The notes: generated by a model from the letters alone, not told the origin. Positions 1-9,049 are shown, counted from the stretch's first letter. The stretch is DNA of 64,000 nucleotides from an uncultured Prevotella sp. (GCA_937907705.1 CALCVP010000031.1:1-64000), one strand, 5' to 3'. Made by a program: numbers and translations.

Positions 1-53
1 AGAGCACCTGACTGTTAATCAGGGGGTCGTTGGTTCAAGCCCATCTTGAAGCG
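1..53 (+). tRNA. tRNA-Asn (GTT), 5' end cut off by the window
   Basis: The anticodon stem CCTGA/TCAGG encloses the loop CTGTTAA with anticodon GTT, which reads Asn codons. A T-arm with loop TTCAAGC follows, then the 3' acceptor strand TTGAAGC and discriminator G at 53. The acceptor 5' strand and most of the D-arm lie before base 1. One T-stem position is a T-T mismatch. A rho-independent terminator follows directly. The isoacceptor is clear; the exact 3' end is inferred. Confidence 0.85.
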
Positions 54-56
54 CTG

Positions 57-87
57 AAAAGGAATTACTTCTGTAATTCCTTTTTTT
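57..87 (+). terminator. Terminator of the tRNA-Asn gene
   Basis: The inverted repeat GGAATTAC (61-68) / GTAATTCC (73-80) with loop TTCT is flanked by A4 on the left and T7 on the right, a classic intrinsic terminator placed four bases after the tRNA 3' end. Confidence 0.85.
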
Positions 88-180
88 GTTTTATATCCCT
101 ATACCCCTGCCCCACCAGCCCGACGGCACCACGGTACAGCCCGTTTTTGTGGTCAATGGTCTGCAAAACAGACATTTTTA

Positions 181-212
181 TTTGGAACATATCCCGATTA
201 ATCGTATTTTTG
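181..212 (+). promoter_or_regulatory. Bacteroidetes-type promoter of the acyltransferase gene
   Basis: TTTG at 181-184 (-33 element) and TATTTTTG at 205-212 (-7 element, matching TAnnTTTG) are separated by 20 bases, the spacing expected for the Bacteroidetes housekeeping sigma factor. The predicted start of transcription is near 219, leaving an untranslated leader of about 77 bases. Confidence 0.6.
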
Positions 213-295
213 CAATCGTAATCAACACGTTGCAAGAAAGATAAAACGCATGATACGTTTTATCAAGAAAACACTAAACCAATTTTCATATAAAT

Positions 296-1279
296 ATGGA
301 CATCAATAAATCAAGTGGGCAAAGGGATATCACCATTGACATAGCAAAAGGTGTAGGCATGCTATTAGTCGTTATCGGGCATTTGCCTACTGTAATGGGG
401 GGGGTAATATACACCTTTCACATGGCCTTGTTCTTTATGCTTTCAGGATGGTGCTTCAGCGATAAGCATTTGGATGCAAAGCGTCGGTTCTTGAAAAAAA
501 GAACGGTTTCTTTATTATTGCCGTGGCTTTTATGCAAATCCCCCTTCTGGTGTATGAAATATTCAGGAATATTTCCTGATATATTCAAAACCTCAGTAGA
601 ATATCATTGGTTAGGCACAATGTGGTTCTTGCCTGCATTGTTCGGGGCAGAGGTGATATTGCTTGCAGTGTTGCTGGCACTTCGTAAAAGCAAATATTCC
701 GGATGGTTATCGGTAACAGCGATATTTATATTGACCTATGCCGTTTCCTTCGTTAGCCTAAACGTAAGCGATTTCCTCTATTATGCACTATTCTATGCCA
801 TAGGATATGCAGCAAAGCAGACATCTAAAGGCACGATACGAGCATTGCCTAAAAAGCTATACTCCATAGGTATATTAGGCGTGTCTTATCTTTTAATGAT
901 ATATTTAAAGCCTTTTGTCCCTGCCACCATCTCGTCATGCGACAGTTCTACTTATCTTCTTTACTTGATTACGTCGTTGTCAGGAAGCTTCCTTGTGATA
1001 CAATTTTGCTCATGGATAGGAAAGCATACAGAAACACTACGGGATATTTTTGTTCTCATAGGACAAAATACAATGGCAATTGTGCTTTTCCAATGGTTCG
1101 CATTTTGGCTCTTGCAAGGTGCTGTTGACAATGGAATCATTACTGTTGACAATGAGACTTTGCTGATATTCTCAAAATTCATCATAGGCTTGACAGTTCC
1201 TATATTGCTGAATGAAGTATATAAAATAGCCAAGAGACAAATAAAGCAGAAGCTTTCTTGCCACAATCAGGATGGTTAG
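296..1279 (+). CDS. Membrane acyltransferase family 3 (O-acetyltransferase-like)
   Basis: A 327-residue integral membrane protein of the acyltransferase-3 family (fucose O-acetylase / OafA relatives), which usually moves acetyl groups onto surface polysaccharides. Family signs are the N-terminal DIAKGVGMLLVVIGH segment with its conserved histidine (about residues 15-29), then YTFHMALFFMLSGW (about 39-52), a WFLPALF segment near 110 and about eight to ten hydrophobic helices. The gene is more AT-rich than the following genes and stands alone behind tRNA-Asn, which would fit acquisition by transfer (inference). A run of eight G (397-404) covers codons 34-37; gain or loss of one G would truncate the protein. 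The acceptor substrate cannot be told. ATG at 296 is the only plausible start after the promoter. Confidence 0.85.
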   Translation: MDINKSSGQRDITIDIAKGVGMLLVVIGHLPTVMGGVIYTFHMALFFMLSGWCFSDKHLDAKRRFLKKRTVSLLLPWLLCKSPFWCMKYSGIFPDIFKTSVEYHWLGTMWFLPALFGAEVILLAVLLALRKSKYSGWLSVTAIFILTYAVSFVSLNVSDFLYYALFYAIGYAAKQTSKGTIRALPKKLYSIGILGVSYLLMIYLKPFVPATISSCDSSTYLLYLITSLSGSFLVIQFCSWIGKHTETLRDIFVLIGQNTMAIVLFQWFAFWLLQGAVDNGIITVDNETLLIFSKFIIGLTVPILLNEVYKIAKRQIKQKLSCHNQDG

Positions 1280-1500
1280 GCAGCGAAGAACGCAAGCAAG
1301 AACGCGGCAAGCTCGTTGCGGATGGACCCGTGCTGAAAGTCACCTCAACCGAATATACCGAAAACCTCTTTGAAGGAGTGCGTCTACCACTTACGCAACC
1401 AATCAGAATATCGACCGGTGCACACCGCAAGCATGGTTTTCACATAACAATATTATAGGTAAATAAAAGCTGTATATACAGATTATTGTACACAACCTCA
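1280..1500. other. Intergenic stretch without recognisable gene
   Basis: Between the acyltransferase stop and the yqeY terminator only short open frames are found (for example 66 codons from 1258 on plus), none with a recognisable domain or start context. The base composition is richer in GC than the preceding gene. It could be the decayed edge of an inserted segment, but nothing shows this directly. Confidence 0.3.
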
Positions 1501-1548
1501 ACAAAAAATCCGCACATACAAGCCAATATCAGCTTGTGTGTGCGGATT
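1501..1548 (-). terminator. Terminator of the yqeY-like gene
   Basis: Arms at 1507-1523 and 1532-1548 form a 17-bp stem with a single non-Watson-Crick position and an 8-base loop. On the minus strand the stem runs straight into a T-rich tract (1503-1508), so it ends transcription of the upstream minus-strand gene. Confidence 0.8.
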
Positions 1549-1577
1549 ATCTAACGGGAAATATAATCACTCCTGAC

Positions 1578-2027
1578 TTATGCCAACAGCTTCTTTACAA
1601 TAGTAGAGATAACACGTCCGTCTGCACGTCCAGCCATCTGCTTGCTGGCTACGCCCATTACCTTGCCCATTTCCTTGATGCTTGAAGCACCTGTTTGGGC
1701 GATAATAGCCTTTACAGCCTCCTCTATCTCTGCCTCACTCATCTGCTTGGGCAGATACTCATCAATCACCTTAACCTGAGCAAGCTCCTCATCTGCAAGG
1801 TCCTGACGGTTCTGTTGCACAAAGGTAGCGGCAGACTCTTTACCTTGCTTGGCTAATTTTGCCAATATCTTCAACGCATCTGCGTCCTCAAGGGTGTCGT
1901 TGGCACCTGGAGCTGTCTTTGCCTCAAGAAATACTTTCTTAATGTTACGCAAAGTCTCAAGGCGCACCTTGTCGCGGGCTTTCATAGCCTCTTTAATGTC
2001 ATTGCTAATCTGATCAAATAATGCCAT
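1578..2027 (-). CDS. GatB/YqeY domain-containing protein
   Basis: A 149-residue soluble protein of the YqeY family, related to the C-terminal tRNA-interacting domain of the amidotransferase subunit GatB. The N-terminus MALFDQISNDIKEAMKARDK and the later VMGVASKQMAGRADGR segment (helical, tRNA-binding in GatB) are typical, and the length is standard for the stand-alone family. It lies 208 bases downstream of ftsZ on the same strand, a neighbourhood often seen in Bacteroidetes. A strong terminator follows. Its biological role is not established; it is not a complete GatB, since the kinase-like domain is absent. Confidence 0.9.
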   Translation of the reverse strand: MALFDQISNDIKEAMKARDKVRLETLRNIKKVFLEAKTAPGANDTLEDADALKILAKLAKQGKESAATFVQQNRQDLADEELAQVKVIDEYLPKQMSEAEIEEAVKAIIAQTGASSIKEMGKVMGVASKQMAGRADGRVISTIVKKLLA

Positions 2028-2235
2028 AATGATTTTATGTTTTAAAAAAGACCCTCTGCCGCAGTTCGTACATGCTCGGTAGCTATCACGGTCAAAGAGC
2101 CTAAAAGGTTATTGCTATATTCGTATTAAGTGGATTTTATGCGGTTGACAGCCGGCACTTGTCATACAAACCTTTATAGACAGCCCGTTCTGCCAACTGT
2201 ACAGGTGAAACAGCCTCTTGGCTATGCTCCTGCAA

Positions 2236-3570
2236 TTATCCAAACTTTATGGTGCCCTGCACCTTTTTGATAGGAGCAGAGCCCTCTTCGTCTGTCGATT
2301 TGATGCTTACACCTCTCGACTTGTTCTCTATTTCCTTCAGCTCCTGACTGGTACGTTTATAGGTTGGAGTAGACAACACATCAGAAATCACGTCGTCATT
2401 GTCAAGGTCTTCCTGCCGGAAAATGTAGACATGAGGCACTCGTTTATAATTATTGGTGGTGGCATCAGGACCATAAATGCGGCGCATCTCATCCATCTTG
2501 GATGCCCTGTCCTCTTCTTCCTGTGCCCGTTTTGCATTGTCTTCCTGCTTTATTTGATTCAAGCGACCGTTCATTCCGTCCACATGATCAATGCCAAAAC
2601 CGGTAGCCAAGATCGTAACCTTTACCTTCTCGCCAAGTTCAGGGTCAGTAGCAAGTCCCCATTTAATCTCAAATTGAGAGTCAAACTTAGCCATAAAGTC
2701 GTTCACATCGTTCATTTCTTCCATCATCAAGCCACCGCTCTTGTTATTCTTGTCATTACTGAACGATATGTTAAGCAGTATCTTCTTGGAATTGAAAATG
2801 TCGCTGTCATTCAACAAAGGCGAATTAAGCGCATCGTCAATAGCACGCTTTACACGACCTTCACCCTCGCCATAACCAGTACTCATGATAGCCACGCCAC
2901 CGTCTTTCAGCACCGTTTTGACATCGTTAAAGTCAAGGTTAATCAGTCCGTGCACCGTTATAATCTCGGCAATACTCTTGGCAGCCACACTCAGAGTATC
3001 GTCAGCCTTGCCAAATGCGTCAAGAATAGACAGCTCAGGATAGATGGCACGCAAGCGCTCATTGTTGATAACGAGCAGTGCATCCACATGTTTTGACATC
3101 TCTTGCACGCCGTCCAACGCCTGAAAAATTTTCTTCTCGCCCTCAAAGCGGAAAGGTATTGTTACGATACCGACAGTCAATATGTCCAGTTCTTTTGACA
3201 CACGGGCTATTACAGGAGCAGCTCCCGTACCCGTACCGCCACCCATTCCGGCAGTAATAAAGGCCATCTTGGTACCGTCATTGAGCATTGCCTTAATGTC
3301 ATTGATGCTCTCTTCGGCAGCCTCACGAGCCTTGGCAGGCTTGTTTCCTGCGCCAAGTCCTTCCTTGCCTAACTGCAAATGCACTGGCACCGGCGAATCG
3401 TTCAGCGCTTGTTTATCGGTATTGCAAAGCACAAATGACACATCGTGAATACCCTCACGATACATGTGGTTGACGGCATTGCCGCCACCGCCACCAACAC
3501 CAATTACTTTTATAATGCTGTGTTCTTTTTCGGGTTCACCGAAATCGAGTATTGTAGGTTTATCGCTCAT
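2236..3570 (-). CDS. ftsZ: Cell division protein FtsZ
   Basis: The tubulin-like GTPase that polymerises into the Z ring at midcell. The N-terminal GVGGGGGNAVNHM loop (about residues 24-36), NTDKQAL, and the tubulin signature GMGGGTGTGAAPVIA (about 108-122) are present, as is the synergy-loop region around NLDFNDVKTVLKDGG. At 444 residues it is somewhat longer than the E. coli protein (383), because of a charged linker rich in E, D and R after residue 335. The extreme C-terminus APIKKVQGTIKFG differs from the proteobacterial FtsA/ZipA-binding peptide, as usual for Bacteroidetes. It is the last division gene of the cluster, 256 bases after ftsA, and that gap holds a 22-bp tandem repeat. Confidence 0.97.
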   Translation of the reverse strand: MSDKPTILDFGEPEKEHSIIKVIGVGGGGGNAVNHMYREGIHDVSFVLCNTDKQALNDSPVPVHLQLGKEGLGAGNKPAKAREAAEESINDIKAMLNDGTKMAFITAGMGGGTGTGAAPVIARVSKELDILTVGIVTIPFRFEGEKKIFQALDGVQEMSKHVDALLVINNERLRAIYPELSILDAFGKADDTLSVAAKSIAEIITVHGLINLDFNDVKTVLKDGGVAIMSTGYGEGEGRVKRAIDDALNSPLLNDSDIFNSKKILLNISFSNDKNNKSGGLMMEEMNDVNDFMAKFDSQFEIKWGLATDPELGEKVKVTILATGFGIDHVDGMNGRLNQIKQEDNAKRAQEEEDRASKMDEMRRIYGPDATTNNYKRVPHVYIFRQEDLDNDDVISDVLSTPTYKRTSQELKEIENKSRGVSIKSTDEEGSAPIKKVQGTIKFG

Positions 3571-3698
3571 AATCGTTCTTATTGAAAATATATGTAAACG
3601 CCACTTTCAGTACCCACTCTTAGCCTTTCTTCAAAAGAATAACAGGTTGCCGATAGCCAAGATACTTTCTCTTTACAGGTAAATACCGACCCTCCGGC

Positions 3699-3764
3699 AA
3701 GTGGGTTATCGACCATTCACAAGTGGGTTATCGACCATTCACAAGTGGGTTATCACCTATTGGC
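3699..3764. repeat. 22-bp tandem repeat in the ftsA-ftsZ gap
   Basis: Two identical 22-base copies (3699-3720 and 3721-3742), each starting AAGTGGGTTATC, are followed by a third copy whose first 12 bases match (3743-3754) before it diverges. On the minus strand this lies 129 bases upstream of the ftsZ start codon, after the ftsA stop. It could be a protein-binding array, a leader element, or simple slippage; nothing in the sequence decides. Confidence 0.85.
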
Positions 3765-3826
3765 AACTGACTTATTATCTGGTTTCAGAAAATCATTAAA
3801 AGCATTACTGAATATCAGCGTTGTGA

Positions 3827-5287
3827 TTACTCCTCCTCTTTTACCATGTTTTGGAAGAAGTTTTTCACTTTCTTTCCTAATATTCTAAAGCCTCCGTCTT
3901 TCTTTTTTGCCGTATCAGCAGGTGCCGTAGGCTGCTTTGGTCGCTGCTGCTGGAATGTCGCTTCTGCCGCACGGCGTGCCTCTTCCTCTGCTTTCTGCAA
4001 GCGGATGCGGTCTTCTTCGCTCATCACCACACCATTAGCCATTGTTCCGCTGGCATAAGTAGCCTGATGAGTAGTCTCAACACCCACCACCACTTGTGAA
4101 CTTTCAGTTACCTGAGGTTCTACAGGTGCATTAAAATCTTGGCCTGCACAGTTCATGTCACCTTTAGCCAAAAGACCCAATATAGTATTCATGGTACCGT
4201 TATGAGCCAATAGTTCAGGCTGGTCAGCCTTGATATCTTGCTTTACAAACTTAGCTATACGCACCTTGTCCATCTTGGTTATATTGCGGAAAGCAGTGTC
4301 TATATTCTTCATGTTGGCACCTCCACCTGTAAGAATAATGCCGCCAAGCAACCTGTCACTATATTCTTTAGGCACTTGATACCATACATTCTTGATGATT
4401 TCCTGCATGCGTCCTTCCACAATCTCTATGAACTTGCGGCTGTTTACGCTACGTTCTGCATCAATAGGAAGCTCTAATTTATCATCAATATCATTGTTTT
4501 CGGTATACGCGCTGGCAAATTTCAGCTTCATCTTTTCTGCTTGTGCTTCATCTATTTGCAACGAAGCAATGTCTTTTGTGACACTACTGCCACCCAAAGG
4601 TATTACAGCCAAATGACGAAGTATATTCTTATAATACACAGACACCGTAGTAGTATCAGCGCCCAAATCTACCAATATACATCCTGAACGCTTTTCTGCA
4701 TCGGTCAGCACACTGTCAGACAGCACCAAAGGATCCAAATACATCTCAGCAATATTTACCTTTGCAGCATCAAAGCACTTGTTAAGATTAGTGTAAAAAC
4801 TCTTACGCCACAAGATATTCAGGAAGTTTCCCTCCAATCGGCTGCATGGAATGCCCACAGGATCTATCTGGGCTTGATTGTCTACTTTGTATTCCTGTAT
4901 AGCAGCATCAAGTATTACCTGATCTTGATAAGACATGTTTCGATTGGTATCCATCATTACATTTACCATCTGTTGCGTAACAATGGTGTCCGTAGGCAGG
5001 TCTTTGGCAATGGTATTCTTCACACTCTGGATAGATTGACCACCTACGCCTACATATACTTGCGCCACTTCTGCTTGCAGTTTATCGGATAATTGGCTTA
5101 CAATATTAGTGATGCACTGCACTGTTTGTATTACATTGTAGACAACACCTTTATGGATAAAAGAAGAAGAATCTTCTTTTACTACATGTAGCACGGTAAT
5201 ACTTCCATCTGGATTTTTGCGTCCTGCTATACCTGTTGTCTTCGATGAGCCCAATTCTATAGCTATGATAAACTCCTTTGCTGCCAT
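3827..5287 (-). CDS. ftsA: Cell division protein FtsA
   Basis: An actin-fold ATPase that tethers FtsZ to the membrane and recruits later divisome proteins. Visible are the N-terminal phosphate loop IAIELGSSKTTGIAG (about residues 8-22), the LVDLGADTTTVSVY motif near 205, and GGIILTGGGANMKNID (adenosine site) near 320. The C-terminus has a low-complexity linker rich in A, E, R and Q, then an amphipathic helix GKKVKNFFQNMVKEEE fit for membrane binding. The 486 residues include the long Bacteroidetes-type linker. It lies 34 bases after ftsQ and is probably cotranscribed with it. Confidence 0.96.
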   Translation of the reverse strand: MAAKEFIIAIELGSSKTTGIAGRKNPDGSITVLHVVKEDSSSFIHKGVVYNVIQTVQCITNIVSQLSDKLQAEVAQVYVGVGGQSIQSVKNTIAKDLPTDTIVTQQMVNVMMDTNRNMSYQDQVILDAAIQEYKVDNQAQIDPVGIPCSRLEGNFLNILWRKSFYTNLNKCFDAAKVNIAEMYLDPLVLSDSVLTDAEKRSGCILVDLGADTTTVSVYYKNILRHLAVIPLGGSSVTKDIASLQIDEAQAEKMKLKFASAYTENNDIDDKLELPIDAERSVNSRKFIEIVEGRMQEIIKNVWYQVPKEYSDRLLGGIILTGGGANMKNIDTAFRNITKMDKVRIAKFVKQDIKADQPELLAHNGTMNTILGLLAKGDMNCAGQDFNAPVEPQVTESSQVVVGVETTHQATYASGTMANGVVMSEEDRIRLQKAEEEARRAAEATFQQQRPKQPTAPADTAKKKDGGFRILGKKVKNFFQNMVKEEE

Positions 5288-5321
5288 ATATTTTCTATTT
5301 GTAATTGCGTTTTTAATTATC

Positions 5322-6296
5322 TCAGGCTTTCTTGCCTGCGTTTGTTTTCTTGGTTTTTAGATTAGATTCAGGCTTCTTTGAGCCTTCCTCATTATGGTTC
5401 TCACTTGTATTCTCACTTTTCTTTTTCGCTAAAGAATCCGTTTTTGCAGCCTTTGCCACATTATTCTGCGGAGCGACATCATCAGTCTTTGCTGCTGATT
5501 GAGACACAAAATGGCGTTTCTTGCATATTATTTGATTGTCAAATTCTATGTCTATATACGAATATTTATTCCAGCCTGCCTCGCTCAGTCCATAGCGATA
5601 AAACTTATAAAGCCTATCTAATTTGCGGTTTACAAAGTCTGTTACCAATGCCTTGCGGCGATTAATATATCTTGACTGTGGCAAGTTGCCTAAATAAATG
5701 ATATGCTCCCCTACCCGTGGAACAAGCTCCACACTCATGTCAGGCAGCACGTTGATTTGTACAATTTGATTTTTCCAAAAATCATTTGCCATGATAGCGA
5801 TAGCCAAATGCGACAGATAGTTGCGCGCAAACCATTTTCCTACATGTCCTGTTGCTATAATCAGGTCTGAAGTGTATTTGGAATTGGGCATCACGCCTCC
5901 ATGGTCATCCAAATAGAAGTCATCGCCTCTAACGTTCTTGATGCGCACAATGGGTAAGCTCTGCGTAATATTTACACACACATATCCATCTTTGGTCTTG
6001 TAGCATTGCGCTGTCTTCACAAAAGGACTCACCCTCAACAGGTCTTCTATTTCACGTGGATGAACACTGTCCATCGGCTTTTTCAAGGGATAAAGATGTC
6101 CTTTTTGCAAGATGCGCTTTACTTCATCGGCACTCAGAAATCCATTTGTACTTTCATCTTCTATATTAATAGAAACTCTGGTACACACAGGATACTGCTC
6201 CTTTGGATGATTGAAAGATGTCATTGCCAGCACAAGATAGACGGCAATAATCACATCAAGCAGCACCAATATGCTTTTTTTTAGTTTGCGGTTCAC
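5322..6296 (-). CDS. ftsQ: Cell division protein FtsQ/DivIB-like
   Basis: A bitopic divisome protein linking FtsL/FtsB and the septal synthase. After a short basic cytoplasmic start there is one membrane helix (SILVLLDVIIAVYLVLAM, about residues 9-26), then an extracytoplasmic POTRA/FtsQ region (about 40-250, with VNITQSLPIVRI and DDFYLDDHGGVMP). A charged Lys/Ser/Asn-rich tail of about 60 residues ends the protein and is poorly conserved. The match to FtsQ rests on position between murC and ftsA, topology and the ITQSLPIVRI-type segment rather than on a strong motif. Length is 324 residues. Confidence 0.88.
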   Translation of the reverse strand: MNRKLKKSILVLLDVIIAVYLVLAMTSFNHPKEQYPVCTRVSINIEDESTNGFLSADEVKRILQKGHLYPLKKPMDSVHPREIEDLLRVSPFVKTAQCYKTKDGYVCVNITQSLPIVRIKNVRGDDFYLDDHGGVMPNSKYTSDLIIATGHVGKWFARNYLSHLAIAIMANDFWKNQIVQINVLPDMSVELVPRVGEHIIYLGNLPQSRYINRRKALVTDFVNRKLDRLYKFYRYGLSEAGWNKYSYIDIEFDNQIICKKRHFVSQSAAKTDDVAPQNNVAKAAKTDSLAKKKSENTSENHNEEGSKKPESNLKTKKTNAGKKA

Positions 6297-6413
6297 CTTA
6301 TTATATAATATTACAGAGGGCTGCCCGCCTTGCTTTACAGTCTTTCCATCAGCCTACACAAGCCCCTTGGCCCACATGCAGACAGTGGCAGACTTGTTGA
6401 GACACAGCAGCCA

Positions 6414-7802
6414 CTACTTCACGTTATACTTTTCCTTGAGTATTTTCTCTATCTGTGGCACATAATTATCAAGGTCGCCAGCACCTAATACCACCAAAAC
6501 CTCAAAGTCGTTGTTCTTCACAAAGGTTGTAACATCCTCTTTATGTATCATGTGCTTCTCTACTGTTGGAGCCAGATTGTCATAAATCAACTGTGATGTT
6601 ACACCTGGAATAGGTTGCTCACGAGCTGGATAGATATCACAAAGCACTACCTCATCCAGCAAGCTCAGGCTCTTGGCAAAGTCTTGATAGAAATCTCTTG
6701 TACGTGTATAAAGATGAGGTTGGAATATAGCCGTGATGCGTTTGTCTTTATAAAGCTCACGTATACTCTTGGCACTCTGGTATATTTCTTTAGGATGATG
6801 AGCGTAATCGCTTAAAAATACGATTTTGTCTGTCTTTATCTTAAAATCAAATCGACGGTCCACACCATGATAAGTCTTCATGCCATAACGCAGTTCTTCC
6901 GCGGTACAGCCATTGAGTTGAGCCATTGCCATGGCAGCAATACCATTCTCAATATTGATAGGTATTGGCTGTCCTAATTCTATACCACGCACTGTTTCGA
7001 TAGGTGAAACAAAGTCGAAAGTTATCTCTCCATTGGCAATTACAATGTTCTCTGCATGAAAATCGCCTTCATCTCTGCTGTATTCATATACTTTTACGCC
7101 AGACTGCACATCCTGCTTCATCTCCAAGTTCTTGTGTATGATAAGTGCACCACCTGGCTGTATCAATGTGGTATAATGGCGGAAACTCTCAAGATAGGCT
7201 TCTTTCGTACCATAGATATCCAGATGGTCTGGGTCGGTAGAGGTGATAACGCTCATCCATGGGCGCAACCAATGGAAGCTACGGTCAAACTCGTCAGCCT
7301 CTATTACTACGTAATCACTGTCCTTACTCAATATATAATTGGTGCCATAGTTCTTGGATATGCCTCCGAGAAAGGCATTACAATCCACATGACTCTGGTG
7401 CATGATGTGTGCACACATGGTTGATGTAGTGGTCTTCCCGTGTGTTCCTGCCACACAAAGACCCTTATGGGTACGTGTCAGCATGCCTAACACTTGCGCA
7501 CGTTTTTCTACATCAAATCCATTTTCACGGAAGTAAACCAGCTCTTTGTGCTCTTGTGGAATAGCAGGTGTATATACTACCAATGTAGATGCAGGGTTCT
7601 TGCACACATGAGGCACCTCTTCGAGGTTCTCTTCATAGTGTATCAACATACCTTCTTTTTCCAATTGATGTGTCAACGCTGATGGAGTTTTGTCATAACC
7701 TGCCACCACTACACCTTTATGTAAAAAATAACGGGCGATGGCACTCATGCCTATACCGCCAGCTCCCACAAAATATACTGATTTAATATCTTTAAGTTCC
7801 AT
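6414..7802 (-). CDS. murC: UDP-N-acetylmuramate--L-alanine ligase MurC
   Basis: A cytoplasmic ATP-dependent ligase that adds L-alanine to UDP-MurNAc, the first residue of the peptide stem. It shows the N-terminal nucleotide fold VYFVGAGGIGMSAIARYF (about residues 9-26), the ATP loop GTHGKTTTS (about 119-127), the ADEFDRSF metal/ATP segment, and the DYAHHPKEI motif of Mur ligases with HLYTRTRDF after it. The length of 462 is normal. It lies between murG (134 bases upstream) and ftsQ (117 bases downstream) in the second half of the cluster. Confidence 0.97.
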   Translation of the reverse strand: MELKDIKSVYFVGAGGIGMSAIARYFLHKGVVVAGYDKTPSALTHQLEKEGMLIHYEENLEEVPHVCKNPASTLVVYTPAIPQEHKELVYFRENGFDVEKRAQVLGMLTRTHKGLCVAGTHGKTTTSTMCAHIMHQSHVDCNAFLGGISKNYGTNYILSKDSDYVVIEADEFDRSFHWLRPWMSVITSTDPDHLDIYGTKEAYLESFRHYTTLIQPGGALIIHKNLEMKQDVQSGVKVYEYSRDEGDFHAENIVIANGEITFDFVSPIETVRGIELGQPIPINIENGIAAMAMAQLNGCTAEELRYGMKTYHGVDRRFDFKIKTDKIVFLSDYAHHPKEIYQSAKSIRELYKDKRITAIFQPHLYTRTRDFYQDFAKSLSLLDEVVLCDIYPAREQPIPGVTSQLIYDNLAPTVEKHMIHKEDVTTFVKNNDFEVLVVLGAGDLDNYVPQIEKILKEKYNVK

Positions 7803-7936
7803 ATTATTTCTTTTTCTACCTGTGCGTCATTCGGCTCTACTTCATATTCCCCGACCTATACAGTCTGCTACCGTTCACGGTGTATTTCGGCATCAGCCAC
7901 ACCTCTGTTGTTGCATCCTTCCGCACTAATTTGGCT

Positions 7937-9049
7937 TTATTTGCCTTGAGCTAACTTTACCACTTCATCTGCTATGACGTCAGCAGAGTTAGGTAATCCC
8001 AATTTCTTTATATTTTGGCTCAGCATATCAAGCCTGTCATTATCTTGTACAGTTTCAATAGCCAAGCTCATTACTTTGGCTGGTGCCTCTGCGTCTGCAA
8101 CAAACAGGGCTGCGTCCTTATTTACCAATGCCATAGCGTTTTTGGTTTGATGGTCTTCTGCCACATTAGGCGAGGGTACCAATATCACAGGTTTTCCTAT
8201 CAGGCAGAACTCTGATATGCTGCTGGCACCGGCTCTGCTAATCACCAAATCGGCTGCCTTGTAAGCTGCACCCATATCAGATATAAAGTCCATTACCTTC
8301 AGATTAGCTATCGGCTGGTGCGCTTTCAGTTGCTCCATGATAGAGGCATTATAGTATTTTCCTGTCTGCCAAATCACTTGCACATCAGATTTTGCTATCA
8401 AATAGAGGTGCTGCAATACGCTTTCATTTACAGTGCGTGCGCCTAAACTACCGCCAACAATCAGTATTGTTTTCTTGTCCGGCTCCAGTCCAAACGCCTT
8501 ACGCGCTTCTTCACGGCTCATCTTTGTCTCGAGCAAAGCCTGTCTTACAGGGTTTCCTGTCTTGATAATCTTGTCTGCGGGGAAGAATCTTTCCATGCCA
8601 TCATAAGCCACGCATATCTTGTCTGCCTTTTTTGCAAGCAGTTTGTTGGTAACACCGGCATACGAGTTTTGCTCTTGTATCAAGCATGGAATGCCCATCT
8701 TGGCACACTCGTTGAGAGTAGGACCACTGGCATAGCCACCCACTCCTACCGCAGCCATCGGCTTAAACTGGCGTATTACCTTCGCAGCCATGCGCTGACT
8801 CTTCCATATCTTAAAGAGCACAGCTATATTTTTCAGCAAATGTTTGCGGTCAAAGCCACAAATTGGCAAGCCTATTATTTTGTAACCTGCTGCCGGAACA
8901 CGTTGCATTTCCATGCGTCCCAGTGCTCCTACAAAAAGTATTTCAGCATTTGGATATTTGGCCTTAATAGCGTTGGCTATAGATACAGCGGGGAATATAT
9001 GGCCTCCTGTGCCTCCACCACTGATTATAATCCTTAGATTCTTGTCCAT
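7937..9049 (-). CDS. murG: UDP-GlcNAc:lipid I N-acetylglucosaminyltransferase MurG
   Basis: A peripheral membrane GT28 glycosyltransferase that converts lipid I to lipid II. The glycine-rich N-terminus IIISGGGTGGHIFPAVSIA, the PCLIQEQNSYAGVTNK loop, and the donor-site stretch VISRAGASSISEFCLIGKPVILVP are all present. The frame opens at 9067 (376 residues), but the ATG at 9049 gives the family-typical MDKNLRIIISGGG start with 370 residues and keeps a reasonable leader behind the promoter at 9085-9092, so I prefer it. It is the first gene of the second dcw transcription unit. Confidence 0.95.
   Translation of the reverse strand: MDKNLRIIISGGGTGGHIFPAVSIANAIKAKYPNAEILFVGALGRMEMQRVPAAGYKIIGLPICGFDRKHLLKNIAVLFKIWKSQRMAAKVIRQFKPMAAVGVGGYASGPTLNECAKMGIPCLIQEQNSYAGVTNKLLAKKADKICVAYDGMERFFPADKIIKTGNPVRQALLETKMSREEARKAFGLEPDKKTILIVGGSLGARTVNESVLQHLYLIAKSDVQVIWQTGKYYNASIMEQLKAHQPIANLKVMDFISDMGAAYKAADLVISRAGASSISEFCLIGKPVILVPSPNVAEDHQTKNAMALVNKDAALFVADAEAPAKVMSLAIETVQDNDRLDMLSQNIKKLGLPNSADVIADEVVKLAQGK

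Noticed and set aside
1258..1458. 66-codon frame overlapping the end of the acyltransferase gene
   Set aside because: No domain, no promoter, no leader; I could not support it as a gene or as a named remnant.
2218..3096. Long open frame (292 codons) on plus opposite ftsZ
   Set aside because: It lies entirely antisense to a well-supported gene, has no recognisable domain and an odd composition; a shadow of ftsZ codon use.
3699..3764. MraZ operator boxes in the ftsA-ftsZ gap, because TGGG recurs
   Set aside because: Copies are 22 bases apart, while MraZ boxes are spaced by about 10 bases, and no mraZ gene is present here.
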